Assembly: GCA_002791545.1 (NCBI GenBank)
Contig: PFXG01000055.1
Span: 1 to 64,000 of the forward strand
Length of the DNA: 64,000 nucleotides
Reading direction: 5' to 3'
From: Zetaproteobacteria bacterium CG_4_9_14_3_um_filter_49_83
GTDB taxonomy: Bacteria > Pseudomonadota > Zetaproteobacteria > Mariprofundales > Mariprofundaceae
Shown here: piece after piece, positions 7,043 to 15,348 of the stretch
Layout: the number at the start of each line of letters is the position of its first letter
How positions within the stretch are numbered: the stretch's first letter is position 1
Notes under the pieces: model-generated
What the model was told of the DNA's origin: nothing
Database searches by the model: none
Seen by the model: the letters and a program-made list of their open reading frames with translations, nothing else
Translations under genes and position numbers: made by a program

Positions 7043-9204
7043 TCCTCATCCCCTTCTTCAGGCTGCATCCTGAAATATGCTCCAGTTTCCGATGAAAATG
7101 CCTTCAGCATCAAACCATTTCTTGCTGCAGCTTCCCCCGCAATAGCGAGGCCTAACCCCGTCCCTTCCGGCTTGGTTGAGAACTCAGGATCGAAAATAAC
7201 GCCATTGTTTATAAGAGACTCTTCAATTCCTGGACCACTATCCCGATAGTCCATATGAATCAATTTCCCATCCTCTGATTCGATCTGAATATCAATCCAT
7301 TTTTCCTGAATATCCTTGTGATCCATCCAGAATAAACTGTTATCTATCAGATTTGTAAGGATGATATAAATATCCTGATTCCAACCGAACATAGTCACCA
7401 ACTCATTATCAGCAGCAATATTTACAGTTACCTTTGATTCTTTAATTTCGTGATCGAAAACTGATACGCTCCCCCGGATCTCATGCAGCAGGTCAAAATC
7501 TTTTCTGTTTGCTCTACGACCTGAAGCCAATGGATCAATACGTTTAAAGAGTGAAACGAATATCTGAGAGTTGTCAGACATCCCGCGCATGATTGTTTTC
7601 ATTTCATCCAATGCTTCCCTATCATTTTTCTCAGCAAGAACACCTGCCCAATATCCAAAATTCTTGATTTGATTCGTAAAGAACCCGAGGGGTTTACGGC
7701 CTTCGTGAAGAACCACCTTAACAATTTTTCCTAAAGTGGCTTGCCCTTGGTATATGGCCACTGTCTGTTTGATATCTTCAGAAAGTTTATTGGACTCTTT
7801 TTCCTTCTCATCCAATAACGCCAGAACTTGATTCGATGTATTTTTATCTACTCCGCCCTTGTTAAGGGTCTTTCGTACACTCTCCTTGATCTCCTCGAAG
7901 GAGAACAAGCGCTCAAACTCTCGTTCCACCTTCAGGGTTTTGCGGCTAAGCCCGGCTTTCTTTCTATATTCGAATCGTTTGGTTTCTAGACTGGAAATTA
8001 TCTCTCCAGTAATTGCCCTTAATCTTTTGTAAGCACCATTATCTTTAAGGCCATCACGGGCACTCTTTTCTTCTAATCCGGAAAGCTCTTCAGATTGTAT
8101 CTGTACATATCCTATGACCTGATTAGAGCCAATTCGCATTGAAGGATTCTGAACTCTCTGTTCATTTAACTTAAGCCAATCAAAGTCAGCATCTCCCAAT
8201 GGCCTGATTCTGAATCCATTTCTGTAGACACCGATGCCATTAGATCTGTCCAACAACCTTCTTGCTTCCAGCTTTCCGACATAATTTCCGTAAGGATCAG
8301 TCAATCCGCGTTTAATAATGGCATCAATTGCATCGGGTTCGCGATCATAAACACGTATATCAAGTTTAAGGATTCCACACCCTGTGGATTGATCTAAATC
8401 AAACTCCATTGACTCATCCAATGTGTTTTTTGCTTTCTGATTGGAAAATGTAAGCTTTCCTGTGCCATCAGAATTAATTGAGCCACTAATCCTGTAATCA
8501 TATAAATCAAAAATTGGGAAAGGTTCGATTTCCTTATCTTGATTATATTCTTTATCGTCACCTTCCCAGAAATTATCGCACTTAAGGTGGATCACAAATG
8601 ACTGTGTATTCTCAGAATGGTACTCAACCGGGGAGATAAGTTTCTTCAGTTCATATTCAAGAGTATCCAGCTCCCCATCCTGCCAAAGCTCAATAACTTC
8701 GGAAGGAGCCGTCATTGTAAGCTTGGTTCCATTTGATGCTGCAGTAGGTCTGGTTTCAACCAATATCTCCACATCATCCAAATACTCTGCTTTCTCAAAT
8801 AAGTCCCATTGAACAACAACAGTGGTTTCATTGCCTTCAGCTACCGTTTCCATCGAAAGGTCTGCTCCTAACAATGCTGCAGCATACCGTCCGATGCCTT
8901 TACGGCCCTGCATTGTCCTGCCTCCGGGACTAGCCTTTCGCTTCAATTTGTCATCTGTGGAAGGAACGAGCCATTTATTAATAACAGTATCCCTTGTCAT
9001 GCCATGACCAGAGTCTTCAACAGTAATGATCAAACGATCTCTTTTCTCGGGAACAGAAAATGAAATTGTCACATCAGGAGAGTCCGCATCGTATGCGTTT
9101 TTCACCAGTTCGATAACCGCAGCATAATGGTCCTGAATCAGGTCACGTCCTATGGTAAGAAGGTGTCGGCCTGCTGGTCTTATCCGGTGTGAATCATCTT
9201 CCAT
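7039..9204 (-). CDS. Histidine kinase-like protein with two GHKL ATPase domains (Hsp90/MORC-like plus kinase)
   Basis: A 721-residue soluble protein without membrane segments. The N-terminal 200 or so residues are an Hsp90/MutL/MORC-like ATPase: ELVKNAYDAD (Asn36), VEDSGHGM (62-69) and GRKGIGRYAA (about 97-106). A middle region of unknown fold follows, then a coiled region. The C-terminus is a true kinase core: H-box VLHEGRKPLG with His about 500, N-box ILTNLIDNSL, G1 YRDSGPGIEE and G2 GTGLGLAIAG. So it carries two nucleotide-binding domains and an intact phosphoacceptor His. The ATG at 9204 has GGGAG upstream; a GTG at 9213 is the alternative. It is coupled to the receiver gene. Its position between a restriction operon and an Abi gene suggests phage defence, which is inference. 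Confidence 0.8.
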   Translation of the reverse strand: MEDDSHRIRPAGRHLLTIGRDLIQDHYAAVIELVKNAYDADSPDVTISFSVPEKRDRLIITVEDSGHGMTRDTVINKWLVPSTDDKLKRKASPGGRTMQGRKGIGRYAAALLGADLSMETVAEGNETTVVVQWDLFEKAEYLDDVEILVETRPTAASNGTKLTMTAPSEVIELWQDGELDTLEYELKKLISPVEYHSENTQSFVIHLKCDNFWEGDDKEYNQDKEIEPFPIFDLYDYRISGSINSDGTGKLTFSNQKAKNTLDESMEFDLDQSTGCGILKLDIRVYDREPDAIDAIIKRGLTDPYGNYVGKLEARRLLDRSNGIGVYRNGFRIRPLGDADFDWLKLNEQRVQNPSMRIGSNQVIGYVQIQSEELSGLEEKSARDGLKDNGAYKRLRAITGEIISSLETKRFEYRKKAGLSRKTLKVEREFERLFSFEEIKESVRKTLNKGGVDKNTSNQVLALLDEKEKESNKLSEDIKQTVAIYQGQATLGKIVKVVLHEGRKPLGFFTNQIKNFGYWAGVLAEKNDREALDEMKTIMRGMSDNSQIFVSLFKRIDPLASGRRANRKDFDLLHEIRGSVSVFDHEIKESKVTVNIAADNELVTMFGWNQDIYIILTNLIDNSLFWMDHKDIQEKWIDIQIESEDGKLIHMDYRDSGPGIEESLINNGVIFDPEFSTKPEGTGLGLAIAGEAAARNGLMLKAFSSETGAYFRMQPEEGDEE

Positions 9205-9423
9205 CAAATACACTCCCTACACAATTGGGGGTAAACCTTGTTTCGCGCATTTTTACCCCTCCATAATCAAAAAGCTCTCCAAAGAGTGCTGCAATCAAAC
9301 ATAATTGGCAAATGCCTCGATCTCATTCCGGGCAGGCATGATTAAATGATTTTTTACGAATACAAATGGCTGCACGACTTACTGTAATGGGGTCAAACTT
9401 AACATTTGCACATTCTTCCTTGG

Positions 9424-9451
9424 TTAAAGGGGACGCTTCCCTTTTTTTAGG
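9424..9451 (+). repeat. Direct repeat copy 1 with hairpin (AAAGGG..CCCTTT)
   Basis: The sequence TTAAAGGGGACGCTTCCC followed by seven T and AGG occurs here and again at 9581-9606. It can fold as AAAGGG/CCCTTT with a short loop and ends in a T-run on the plus strand. It lies just downstream of the partial second copy of the Abi 3' end, as the other copy lies downstream of the intact gene. It may be a terminator, or a short mobile-type repeat carried with the duplication. Confidence 0.6.
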
Positions 9452-9461
9452 CTATTGATGC

Positions 9462-9578
9462 TCACGTTTGACCTCCAGCAGCAGGAACATCCCAGAAAGG
9501 ATCGTCCTGCCAGTCGGGCAGAAAACCCATCCGTGCTTGTGGCACATCGGTATGCTTTGCCATTAGGGCAATAAGCCG
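9462..9578 (-). pseudogene. Remnant 3' end of a second Abi_2 gene
   Basis: Read on the minus strand, this stretch encodes 38 residues (RLIALMAKHTDVPQARMGF ... DDPFWDVPAAGGQT) followed by TGA. They match the last 38 residues of the intact Abi_2 protein next to it at 28 positions by my count. There is no start codon or upstream coding sequence: the copy begins abruptly at the repeat at 9581. It is therefore the surviving tail of a paralogous, diverged abi gene, not an assembly artefact of an identical repeat. Confidence 0.75.
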
Positions 9579-9580
9579 CG

Positions 9581-9606
9581 TTAAAGGGGACGCTTCCCTT
9601 TTTAGG
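9581..9606 (+). repeat. Direct repeat copy 2 with hairpin (AAAGGG..CCCTTT)
   Basis: Second copy of the 9424-9451 element (TTAAAGGGGACGCTTCCC, T-run, AGG), shorter by two T. It marks the junction between the truncated Abi tail and the 3' end of the intact abi gene. Recombination between such repeats could have deleted the body of a second abi gene. Confidence 0.6.
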
Positions 9607-9616
9607 TTGTTAGCGC

Positions 9617-10561
9617 TCATGTTTGCCCTCCCGCAACGGGAACTTCCCAGAACGGATCATGCTGCCAGTCGGAAGGAAATCCCATCTGCGCTTGTGGTAC
9701 ATCGGCATGTCTGGTCATCAGCGCAAGCAGTCGCGCTTTCCAGTTTGAGTACGGATTAATCTTCAGCATCAGACACTGAACCATGCATAGACAGGTATAC
9801 AGTTTCTGGCGATTCCCTACATTATGGGCCGCCCATGCGATACGAGAAATGTGCGGGAGTTCGGGGTGGTAGATCAGTTTGCGATTCCACAGGCGACCAT
9901 GATGTGCACAGGTGTTTCGCAAAAGACATACCGGCTTGAACCATGAACGGAACAAGGCCACCGGGATGCCGAATTTCCCGGCGATACGGTAACGCGCATC
10001 TTTCACCAGTTGATTGCCCGCATCCATGTTCAGAAAAATGCGCTCCAGCTCTCCGACCGTCATTACCTCTACCATCTTCCAGCTTGGAGGCAGCGCCAGA
10101 TAGTTTTCGCGGTGATGCTTCATAAACTCTTCCTGAGAGTGGCGACAAATTTTCTTGATACGCGCTATTTCATCCACATGCGAAAACCTGTCACTCTCCC
10201 TGAACAGGCTGGCATCGGCATACCAGCCGGGGCCGGCGGCGATTGAAAACGCATAGGCAATGGCAGCGCGAATGGCGACTTCGATACGCTCGATTGCATC
10301 AAGCACCAGTAAGCGAAGTTCGCGGTCAAAGGTATACAGGTTGAGCATGTCGTCAAAACTGACGCCGGGGCGATAGCGATGGTCGGCAGAGTCATCCACC
10401 TGCAAGGCTCTGGCATAAATACTCAGGCGATAGTAGCTGATATAGCTCAGATAATGCCTTGCACGATCACGGTCCGGTACAGCCATGCCTCGCCGGACGA
10501 ACAGATCAATCTGCTCATCAATGCCAAGGGCCGGTTTGCTGTATGACTGTAATTCAGGCAT
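9617..10561 (-). CDS. Abortive infection protein, Abi_2 family (AbiD/AbiF-like)
   Basis: A 314-residue protein of the Abi_2 family, HEPN-like proteins linked to abortive phage infection and thought to cleave RNA. Family hallmarks are the N-terminal SKPALGIDEQIDLFVRRGM, YLSYISYYRLSIYARAL, the YTFDRELRLLVLDAIERIEVA block, and the C-terminal LLRNTCAHHGRLWNR, which contains the HEPN RX4H motif (Arg about 215, His about 220). I chose the ATG at 10561. The TTG at 10576 lies inside the loop-distal arm of a terminator hairpin. No ribosome-binding site precedes the ATG, because the terminator T-run abuts it, so translation may depend on read-through or on the upstream RNA. A diverged copy of its last 38 codons lies just downstream. 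Confidence 0.85.
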   Translation of the reverse strand: MPELQSYSKPALGIDEQIDLFVRRGMAVPDRDRARHYLSYISYYRLSIYARALQVDDSADHRYRPGVSFDDMLNLYTFDRELRLLVLDAIERIEVAIRAAIAYAFSIAAGPGWYADASLFRESDRFSHVDEIARIKKICRHSQEEFMKHHRENYLALPPSWKMVEVMTVGELERIFLNMDAGNQLVKDARYRIAGKFGIPVALFRSWFKPVCLLRNTCAHHGRLWNRKLIYHPELPHISRIAWAAHNVGNRQKLYTCLCMVQCLMLKINPYSNWKARLLALMTRHADVPQAQMGFPSDWQHDPFWEVPVAGGQT

Positions 10562-10613
10562 AAAAAAACCCGCCAAAAATGCGCTTCAGTGAGAGGCGAG
10601 GCGGGTGTTGATA
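10562..10613 (-). ncRNA. Putative Abi-associated small RNA ending in a terminator at the abi start codon
   Basis: On the minus strand a short transcript would start near 10613 (GGGGTATCAACACC...) and end in the hairpin ACCCGCC (10600-10606) / GGCGGGT (10568-10574), followed by seven T that run directly into the abi ATG. A well-spaced promoter lies just upstream. The stem loop of about 25 bases contains CTCACTGAAGCGC. The layout (promoter, about 50-base RNA, terminator, toxin-like gene) resembles RNA-antitoxin systems, and I recall small RNAs being reported with AbiF-type genes. The RNA itself is inferred, not observed. Confidence 0.6.
10568..10606 (-). terminator. Rho-independent terminator overlapping the abi 5' end
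   Basis: A 7-bp GC-rich stem (ACCCGCC/GGCGGGT) with a 25-base loop and a T-run at 10562-10568 on the minus strand. It sits before the abi coding region, not after a gene, so it would separate a leader RNA from the abi mRNA. Confidence 0.65.
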
Positions 10614-10619
10614 CCCCGC

Positions 10620-10648
10620 AGTATAGATTCGGATTGGTGTCATGGCAA
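10620..10648 (-). promoter_or_regulatory. Sigma-70 type promoter for the abi small RNA
   Basis: Minus strand: -35 TTGCCA (10643-10648), exactly 17 bases, then -10 TATACT (10620-10625). Transcription would start about 7 bases on, near 10613, at the GGGGTATC preceding the terminator hairpin. Confidence 0.6.
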
Positions 10649-10860
10649 TCAAGGGCCAAAAAGGAGACACCTCCCTGTTTTCCTGAAAGAACATCATAAT
10701 TCCACTGCCGCAGCTTGATTCTACATGAATCCATAAACTCCCCCGTTCAGCAGCGGACTATACGACCTTCTGATGCGATTACATCATCCATGTGAATGAA
10801 AGAGTAAAATTAATTTATTACTGGAGGGAAAAGTTGGTTTCCGGTTTGAGTGAATTAGAT

Positions 10861-11772
10861 TTAATTCGGCCTGAACGGAATCCACTTCGGTAATGGTTTT
10901 CCCCCCAGTTCAAAGACGGCCAGACCGGCGATAATCAGTACGGCTCCGGCAATAATATTGAAGGTGATGACTTCCTGATTCAGATAATGCCCGAGCAGCA
11001 GTGAGGTGACCGGCGTCATCAGTGAAATCAGTGCAACGCGGGTGGCTTCGACGTGTTTCAGGACGTGAAAATACAGGGAGAAGCCGAACACCGAGCCGAA
11101 CAGGGCGAGGTAGACGATGGCAAGGCTGTTATGTGCCGGAGCCGCGCTGACGGCTTCAAATGTGGCGTGAAAATCGGGCAGCGTCAGCAGCCATGTCAGA
11201 ATAAACAGCGGCGTGGCAACACAAAGGCTGCCGGCTGTCATGCTGATGCCCGAGACTTCGGCCCGCACACGTTTCACCCAAACGGCAGAAGCCGAATGCA
11301 TCATGCTCGATAGCAGTACGGCGCAGACGCCCAGTGTGGCGGATAATCCCCAATGCAGGCTGCTGGCGAAAATCATGATGAGTCCGGCAAAGCCGATAGT
11401 CATGCCGCTGATGCGGTGGCGCGTCAGTATTTCACCCTCCAGCCAGAACGAAGCCATGATGGCGGAGAAAATCGGTGTTAGTCCGAATAGCAGCGATACC
11501 CAGCCGGAGGGAATCAGCAGTGCTGCCCAGTAGACGGCCAGCATGCCGCCATAAATGCCAAGTCCGCCATAAAGATAAGCCAGACAGGCTTTGCGATGCC
11601 AGACCATTTTGTTTCGCATCAGGGCGGAAAAAATAAAAATCAGCACTACGCCGAGCAGCATGCGGCTGCCCACACCGAAGACGAATCCGGCAACCTGAGC
11701 ACTCCAGGCAATGGCGAGCGGCGTGGTACTCCAGATTAGAACTACACCGAAATAGGCGAGTGGTATGGGCAT
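10861..11772 (-). CDS. EamA/DMT-superfamily transporter
   Basis: A 303-residue membrane protein of the drug/metabolite transporter superfamily with about ten hydrophobic segments arranged as two EamA repeats (first from FGVVLIWSTTPLAIAW; second from LGVCAVLLSSMMHSASAVWVKR). Typical end features are YLALFGSVFGFSLYFHVLK and LMTPVTSLLLGHYL. Members export amino acids or other small metabolites; the substrate cannot be told here. I start at the ATG at 11772, with AAGGAT upstream, not at earlier in-frame codons that would run into the preceding gene. It is the last gene of a minus-strand series beginning with the YihY gene. Confidence 0.85.
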   Translation of the reverse strand: MPIPLAYFGVVLIWSTTPLAIAWSAQVAGFVFGVGSRMLLGVVLIFIFSALMRNKMVWHRKACLAYLYGGLGIYGGMLAVYWAALLIPSGWVSLLFGLTPIFSAIMASFWLEGEILTRHRISGMTIGFAGLIMIFASSLHWGLSATLGVCAVLLSSMMHSASAVWVKRVRAEVSGISMTAGSLCVATPLFILTWLLTLPDFHATFEAVSAAPAHNSLAIVYLALFGSVFGFSLYFHVLKHVEATRVALISLMTPVTSLLLGHYLNQEVITFNIIAGAVLIIAGLAVFELGGKPLPKWIPFRPN

Positions 11773-11816
11773 GAAGAATGATCCTTGGAAAAATTGAGTG
11801 GGGGGAAGAAAAAAAA

Positions 11817-12257
11817 CTAGCGCAGAAGCAGGCGATGCGTCACGGCGATACACTGGTCCATAACACAGATAAGACCATGATCGGTGGCGATGCGGTAAGC
11901 TTCCTCGCTGATAATTCCCTGTTGCAGCCATAAGGCTTTGGCTCCGATAGCAACAGCGGCTTCGGCGATGGCCGGGGCGAATTCGGCACGCCGGAAGACA
12001 TTCACAATATCGACCGGCACGGGAATGTCGTGCAAATCCGGATACACCGGTTGGTCCAGAATCGTCCTGGCTATCGGATGAACCGGCATCACGTGATAAC
12101 CATGCTCGATGAGAATGGCGGCGATTTTATAGCTGGAACGAACCGGCCTGGGCGAGCAGCCGACAACCGCGATGTTTCTGGCATCACGTAATAAGGAGCT
12201 GATAACGTCATCTGACGGGTGTTGCCAGCTGCTCTGTTTCTGTGGTGTGGACGGCAT
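11817..12257 (-). CDS. CoA-binding protein, YccU-like
   Basis: A 146-residue protein made of a single CoA_binding_2 Rossmann domain. The nucleotide-binding loop reads NIAVVGCSPRPVRSS, followed by GYHVMPVHP and DIVNVFRRAEFAP. The block KALWLQQGIISEEA and the closing VMDQCIAVTHRLL are typical of the YccU group. These proteins bind CoA; their cellular role is poorly defined. The ATG at 12257 is preferred over a TTG at 12272, although neither has a clear ribosome-binding site. It lies just after ybjQ and before the DMT transporter. Confidence 0.85.
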   Translation of the reverse strand: MPSTPQKQSSWQHPSDDVISSLLRDARNIAVVGCSPRPVRSSYKIAAILIEHGYHVMPVHPIARTILDQPVYPDLHDIPVPVDIVNVFRRAEFAPAIAEAAVAIGAKALWLQQGIISEEAYRIATDHGLICVMDQCIAVTHRLLLR

Positions 12258-12272
12258 GGGTGGGTAGCGCAA

Positions 12273-12593
12273 TTACGCCAGCACAACCGCCGTGCCGCTG
12301 ACGCTGACCATCATCATGGAGCCGTCTTTACCGACGACTTCGTAATCGATGTCGATACCGACGATGGCATTGGCACCCAGCTCGGCAGCACGTGCCTGCA
12401 TGTCGGCAAAAGCGATTTCACGCGCTTTGCCCAGTTCTTTTTCGTAGGCACCGGAACGGCCGCCGACGATATCGCGGATACTGGCGAACATGTCGCGGAA
12501 GATGTTGGCGCCAAGAATGGCTTCACCGACAACAATACCCTTGTAGGCGCTGATGCTTCTGCCTTCGATGCCGGGGGTTGTAGTTAAAATCAT
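12273..12593 (-). CDS. ybjQ: YbjQ family protein (UPF0145)
   Basis: A 106-residue YbjQ-family protein, starting [20 protein letters not shown] and containing [14 protein letters not shown] and the C-terminal SVSGTAVVL typical of the family. YbjQ proteins form pentameric rings and have been called heavy-metal binding, but the function is not settled. The start has AAGGAG 7 bases upstream. It lies 22 bases after the M24 peptidase gene. Confidence 0.9.
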   Translation of the reverse strand: MILTTTPGIEGRSISAYKGIVVGEAILGANIFRDMFASIRDIVGGRSGAYEKELGKAREIAFADMQARAAELGANAIVGIDIDYEVVGKDGSMMMVSVSGTAVVLA

Positions 12594-12615
12594 CGTGTTC
12601 TCCTTGCTGTGTAAA

Positions 12616-13758
12616 TTATTCGATTTCCAGCTGGCGCTGGTAATTGGTCAGGTTTTCATGGCCATTGTTTTTGACGACGACCATGTCTTCGAGTCTGACA
12701 CCGCCAAGGCCGGGATAGTATAAACCGGGCTCAACGGTGACCACCTGATTTTCCTGTAATTCATCATCACGTACCGAAATGCGCGGCGCTTCGTGAATCT
12801 CCAGTCCGACGCCATGGCCGGTACCGTGGAAAAAACCGGTTTGCTTGCCACGGACGATACCGGTGGTAAAGCCGCATTGCTCGAAGTGCGCCTGAATTTT
12901 CGTGTGGATGGCCTGCCCATGCACACCGGCGGCGATCATCGCCAGCCCGATATCCTGTCCTTCACGCACTGTTTGATAGAGCTTTTTGACATGATCCGGC
13001 GCTTTGCCTTTAACGAAGGTGCGGGTCATATCACCCCAATAACCCGAATCCAGCAGGCGCGGAAAAATGTCGATGATGATCGGTTGGCGGGCGCGAATGA
13101 AGCCCGCACCGATATTGTGCGGATCGGCCGCTTCTTTGCCGCAGGCAACAATGGTGTGGGCAGGCATCGCCCCTTTGGAAATCAGGAATGTTTCGATGAC
13201 GGCACGTACATCTTTGGCTTTGAGGCGCTGCTGCGTTTGCGGCTGGCGTAAAATGCCGTCGTCGCCAATGCTGCATTCAGCCAGAAATGCTCTGGCCTGC
13301 TGCATGGATTGACGCGTCAGACGCTCGGCGCGGGCCAGCTGCTTGAGTTCATCGGGGCGTTTGCAGATGCGCTGCGGAAACATGGAACCATCCGTCGCCG
13401 AGACGCTAAAGCCGATTGCTTCAAGCGTGCGGGCATACATCAGCGGAAAATGCCCCGGCACTTCGATGTGCGCAATGCCGCGCGCTTTGATAAATGCCGC
13501 CGCCACCCCCACCAGCGATGACGGAAAACCGAGGTCGCTGGCCTGCTTGCGCCAGTCGCTATCAAGATGTACCTGCTCAAAGCGGGACTGTTTTCTGGCG
13601 CGATCCACCTCCAGCGGAGAAAACAAACCGTGCCAGCAGATGTTTCCCTGCTCTTCAAGTCCGATGGCAATAAAAGCATCCGGTACGAACATGCCGGAGA
13701 CATACAGCATATCGGCATCATGTTCGGAGGCGGCGATCAGTAGTTTGGCAATGCTCAT
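12616..13758 (-). CDS. M24-family metallopeptidase (Xaa-Pro aminopeptidase-like)
   Basis: A 380-residue M24 peptidase with an N-terminal creatinase-like domain (about 1-150) and a C-terminal pita-bread domain. Metal ligands are recognisable in [23 protein letters not shown] (two Asp), [15 protein letters not shown] (His), and [12 protein letters not shown] with GGVRLEDM (two Glu). These enzymes remove N-terminal residues next to proline, usually with Mn or Co. Its ATG overlaps the stop of the YihY gene (ATGA), so the two are coupled. Confidence 0.9.
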   Translation of the reverse strand: MSIAKLLIAASEHDADMLYVSGMFVPDAFIAIGLEEQGNICWHGLFSPLEVDRARKQSRFEQVHLDSDWRKQASDLGFPSSLVGVAAAFIKARGIAHIEVPGHFPLMYARTLEAIGFSVSATDGSMFPQRICKRPDELKQLARAERLTRQSMQQARAFLAECSIGDDGILRQPQTQQRLKAKDVRAVIETFLISKGAMPAHTIVACGKEAADPHNIGAGFIRARQPIIIDIFPRLLDSGYWGDMTRTFVKGKAPDHVKKLYQTVREGQDIGLAMIAAGVHGQAIHTKIQAHFEQCGFTTGIVRGKQTGFFHGTGHGVGLEIHEAPRISVRDDELQENQVVTVEPGLYYPGLGGVRLEDMVVVKNNGHENLTNYQRQLEIE

Positions 13759-15101
13759 GGTTGATCCTGTTTGACTGGCCGGAAGGTATCGCTTTTATGG
13801 CTGAAGCTGCTTAAGGCAACCTGACTTAAAACTCCGGTGTTATTCTGCTCTATCGTCTGATAAAGCGGCAGCAACGCCTGCGCGATCGGCGAATCCGACC
13901 ATTCCGGAGGAATCGCCAGAGCTTTGCCGATCAGAATGTCATGAATCTCGGCCATCGAACACAGATGCGGATCGATGGCGAGGGCCCAGCTGTCCTGATC
14001 ATTCAAATCTTCCTGATCAATCACACGTTGCAGTAAATGTTTGTCACCCAGATGGTCGAGCCATTCCTGAATGATATTGGCGGAAAGTCCGGTTTCTTCG
14101 AGGAAGCTGTTGAACTTCAGCGTTTTACCCTGTTGCAGTGCTTCGGCCGCACGAATCAGCGCCAGATAAGAGAAGAACAACTGAATGTCGGGGCGCTTCA
14201 GCCACAGTTGCTGGCGGCGTGACTTTTCCGGATTCTGTAAGCAAAAGGTTACTTCGGCACCGAATAACAGAACAATCCAGATCAGGTACAACCAGATCAG
14301 AAACACCGGCAGGGTGCCCAGGGCACCGTAGATTTTTTCGTAATTGGCCAATTCCGTAATATAAAAGGCGAAGCCGATTTTGGTGCATTCAAACAGCGCC
14401 GCAGAAACCATGCCGCCGACAATGGCATGACGAAGCGGTACGCGTGTGTTGGGCAGCGCGACATACAACGACGTCATGGCAATCGTCGAAATCATCCACG
14501 GTACAAGGAAGGGAATATCCCGAATAGCGGAAGCACCGACAGCGACATCACGAATGATGGGCAGGGCGGTAAAATAGGAGGTGATGGAGATCGACGCGCC
14601 GATCAGAATCGGCGAGAGGGTGAGCATCGACCAGAAGACGATGAATTTGGACAGCAGCGGACGGGTGCGGCTGATGCGCCAGATATCGTTAAAAGCCTCT
14701 TCCATGGTGTTCAGCAGTGCCACGGCCGTGAACAGCAGGCCGATGATACCGAAAGCGGATAAGGCTCCGGCCTTGTCGGCAATATTGCCCAGATAATCTT
14801 CAACAACATGCTGGCTGGTCGGCAGCAGATATTCGAGCAGCGCCGAGCGGACATGGTTGGAGACAACATCGAAGGCCTGAAAGCTGGTGAAAATCGAGAA
14901 GCCAAGCACCACCAGCGGCACAATCGCCAGCAGCGATGCATAGCCCAGTGCCGAAGCACGCTGAATGCAACGATCCGCAACAAAGCGATTCGTTACGCGC
15001 CAGGAAAAACGCAGTATGGCGGCGGTGTAGCGTTTTAATGCAGGCATGCTGGCGACATCGGCAACATCCATATTCATCATTTGGAGCAGCTGTTTTTTCA
15101 C
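13755..15101 (-). CDS. YihY/BrkB family inner-membrane protein
   Basis: A 448-residue protein with the YihY (UPF0761, formerly annotated as ribonuclease BN) membrane domain of about six helices in residues 30-280. Characteristic blocks are RASALGYASLLAIVPL, VALLNTMEEAFNDIW and YGALGTLPVFLIWLYLIW. An added C-terminal soluble region of about 150 residues looks like a winged-helix segment (FLEETGLSANIIQEWLDHLG), seen in several members. The earlier nuclease assignment for this family is discredited; the function is unknown. The start is a GTG at 15101 with AGAGGA upstream. Confidence 0.85.
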   Translation of the reverse strand: MKKQLLQMMNMDVADVASMPALKRYTAAILRFSWRVTNRFVADRCIQRASALGYASLLAIVPLVVLGFSIFTSFQAFDVVSNHVRSALLEYLLPTSQHVVEDYLGNIADKAGALSAFGIIGLLFTAVALLNTMEEAFNDIWRISRTRPLLSKFIVFWSMLTLSPILIGASISITSYFTALPIIRDVAVGASAIRDIPFLVPWMISTIAMTSLYVALPNTRVPLRHAIVGGMVSAALFECTKIGFAFYITELANYEKIYGALGTLPVFLIWLYLIWIVLLFGAEVTFCLQNPEKSRRQQLWLKRPDIQLFFSYLALIRAAEALQQGKTLKFNSFLEETGLSANIIQEWLDHLGDKHLLQRVIDQEDLNDQDSWALAIDPHLCSMAEIHDILIGKALAIPPEWSDSPIAQALLPLYQTIEQNNTGVLSQVALSSFSHKSDTFRPVKQDQP

Positions 15102-15258
15102 TCAGGCATCCTCTTTGCGCAGGGCGTGCATTTTATTCTGGCTATGGTTCCGGTCCGGCTTTAATTCCGACAGTTACCAGCAGCGTAATGGCTGATCAGG
15201 CATGGAGCAAGCATTGCCCGGTTTTTTTCTCTGTGTAGCAACTTTTTTGTATTGCAGG

Positions 15259-15287
15259 CTTGAAAAGCAGGATTTGAGTTCCCATAA
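15259..15287 (+). promoter_or_regulatory. Sigma-32 heat-shock promoter for grpE
   Basis: CTTGAAA at 15259-15265, 14 bases, then TCCCATAA at 15280-15287. This matches the heat-shock sigma factor consensus (CTTGAAA / CCCCATTA) closely and lies about 60 bases before the grpE start. Confidence 0.75.
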
Positions 15288-15348
15288 AAGGGGTCAACAT
15301 TGATATTAATTTCATAAACCTCGTCGGGTTGAGAGGCTGGAGGAAGCG

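Noticed and set aside
10562-10576. TTG start adding five residues to the Abi protein
   Set aside because: The TTG lies inside the terminator hairpin and has no ribosome-binding site; the ATG at 10561 matches the usual N-terminus of the family.
10447-10734. Minus-strand open frame overlapping the abi start
   Set aside because: Its translation looks random, and the region is better explained by the promoter, small RNA and terminator in front of abi.
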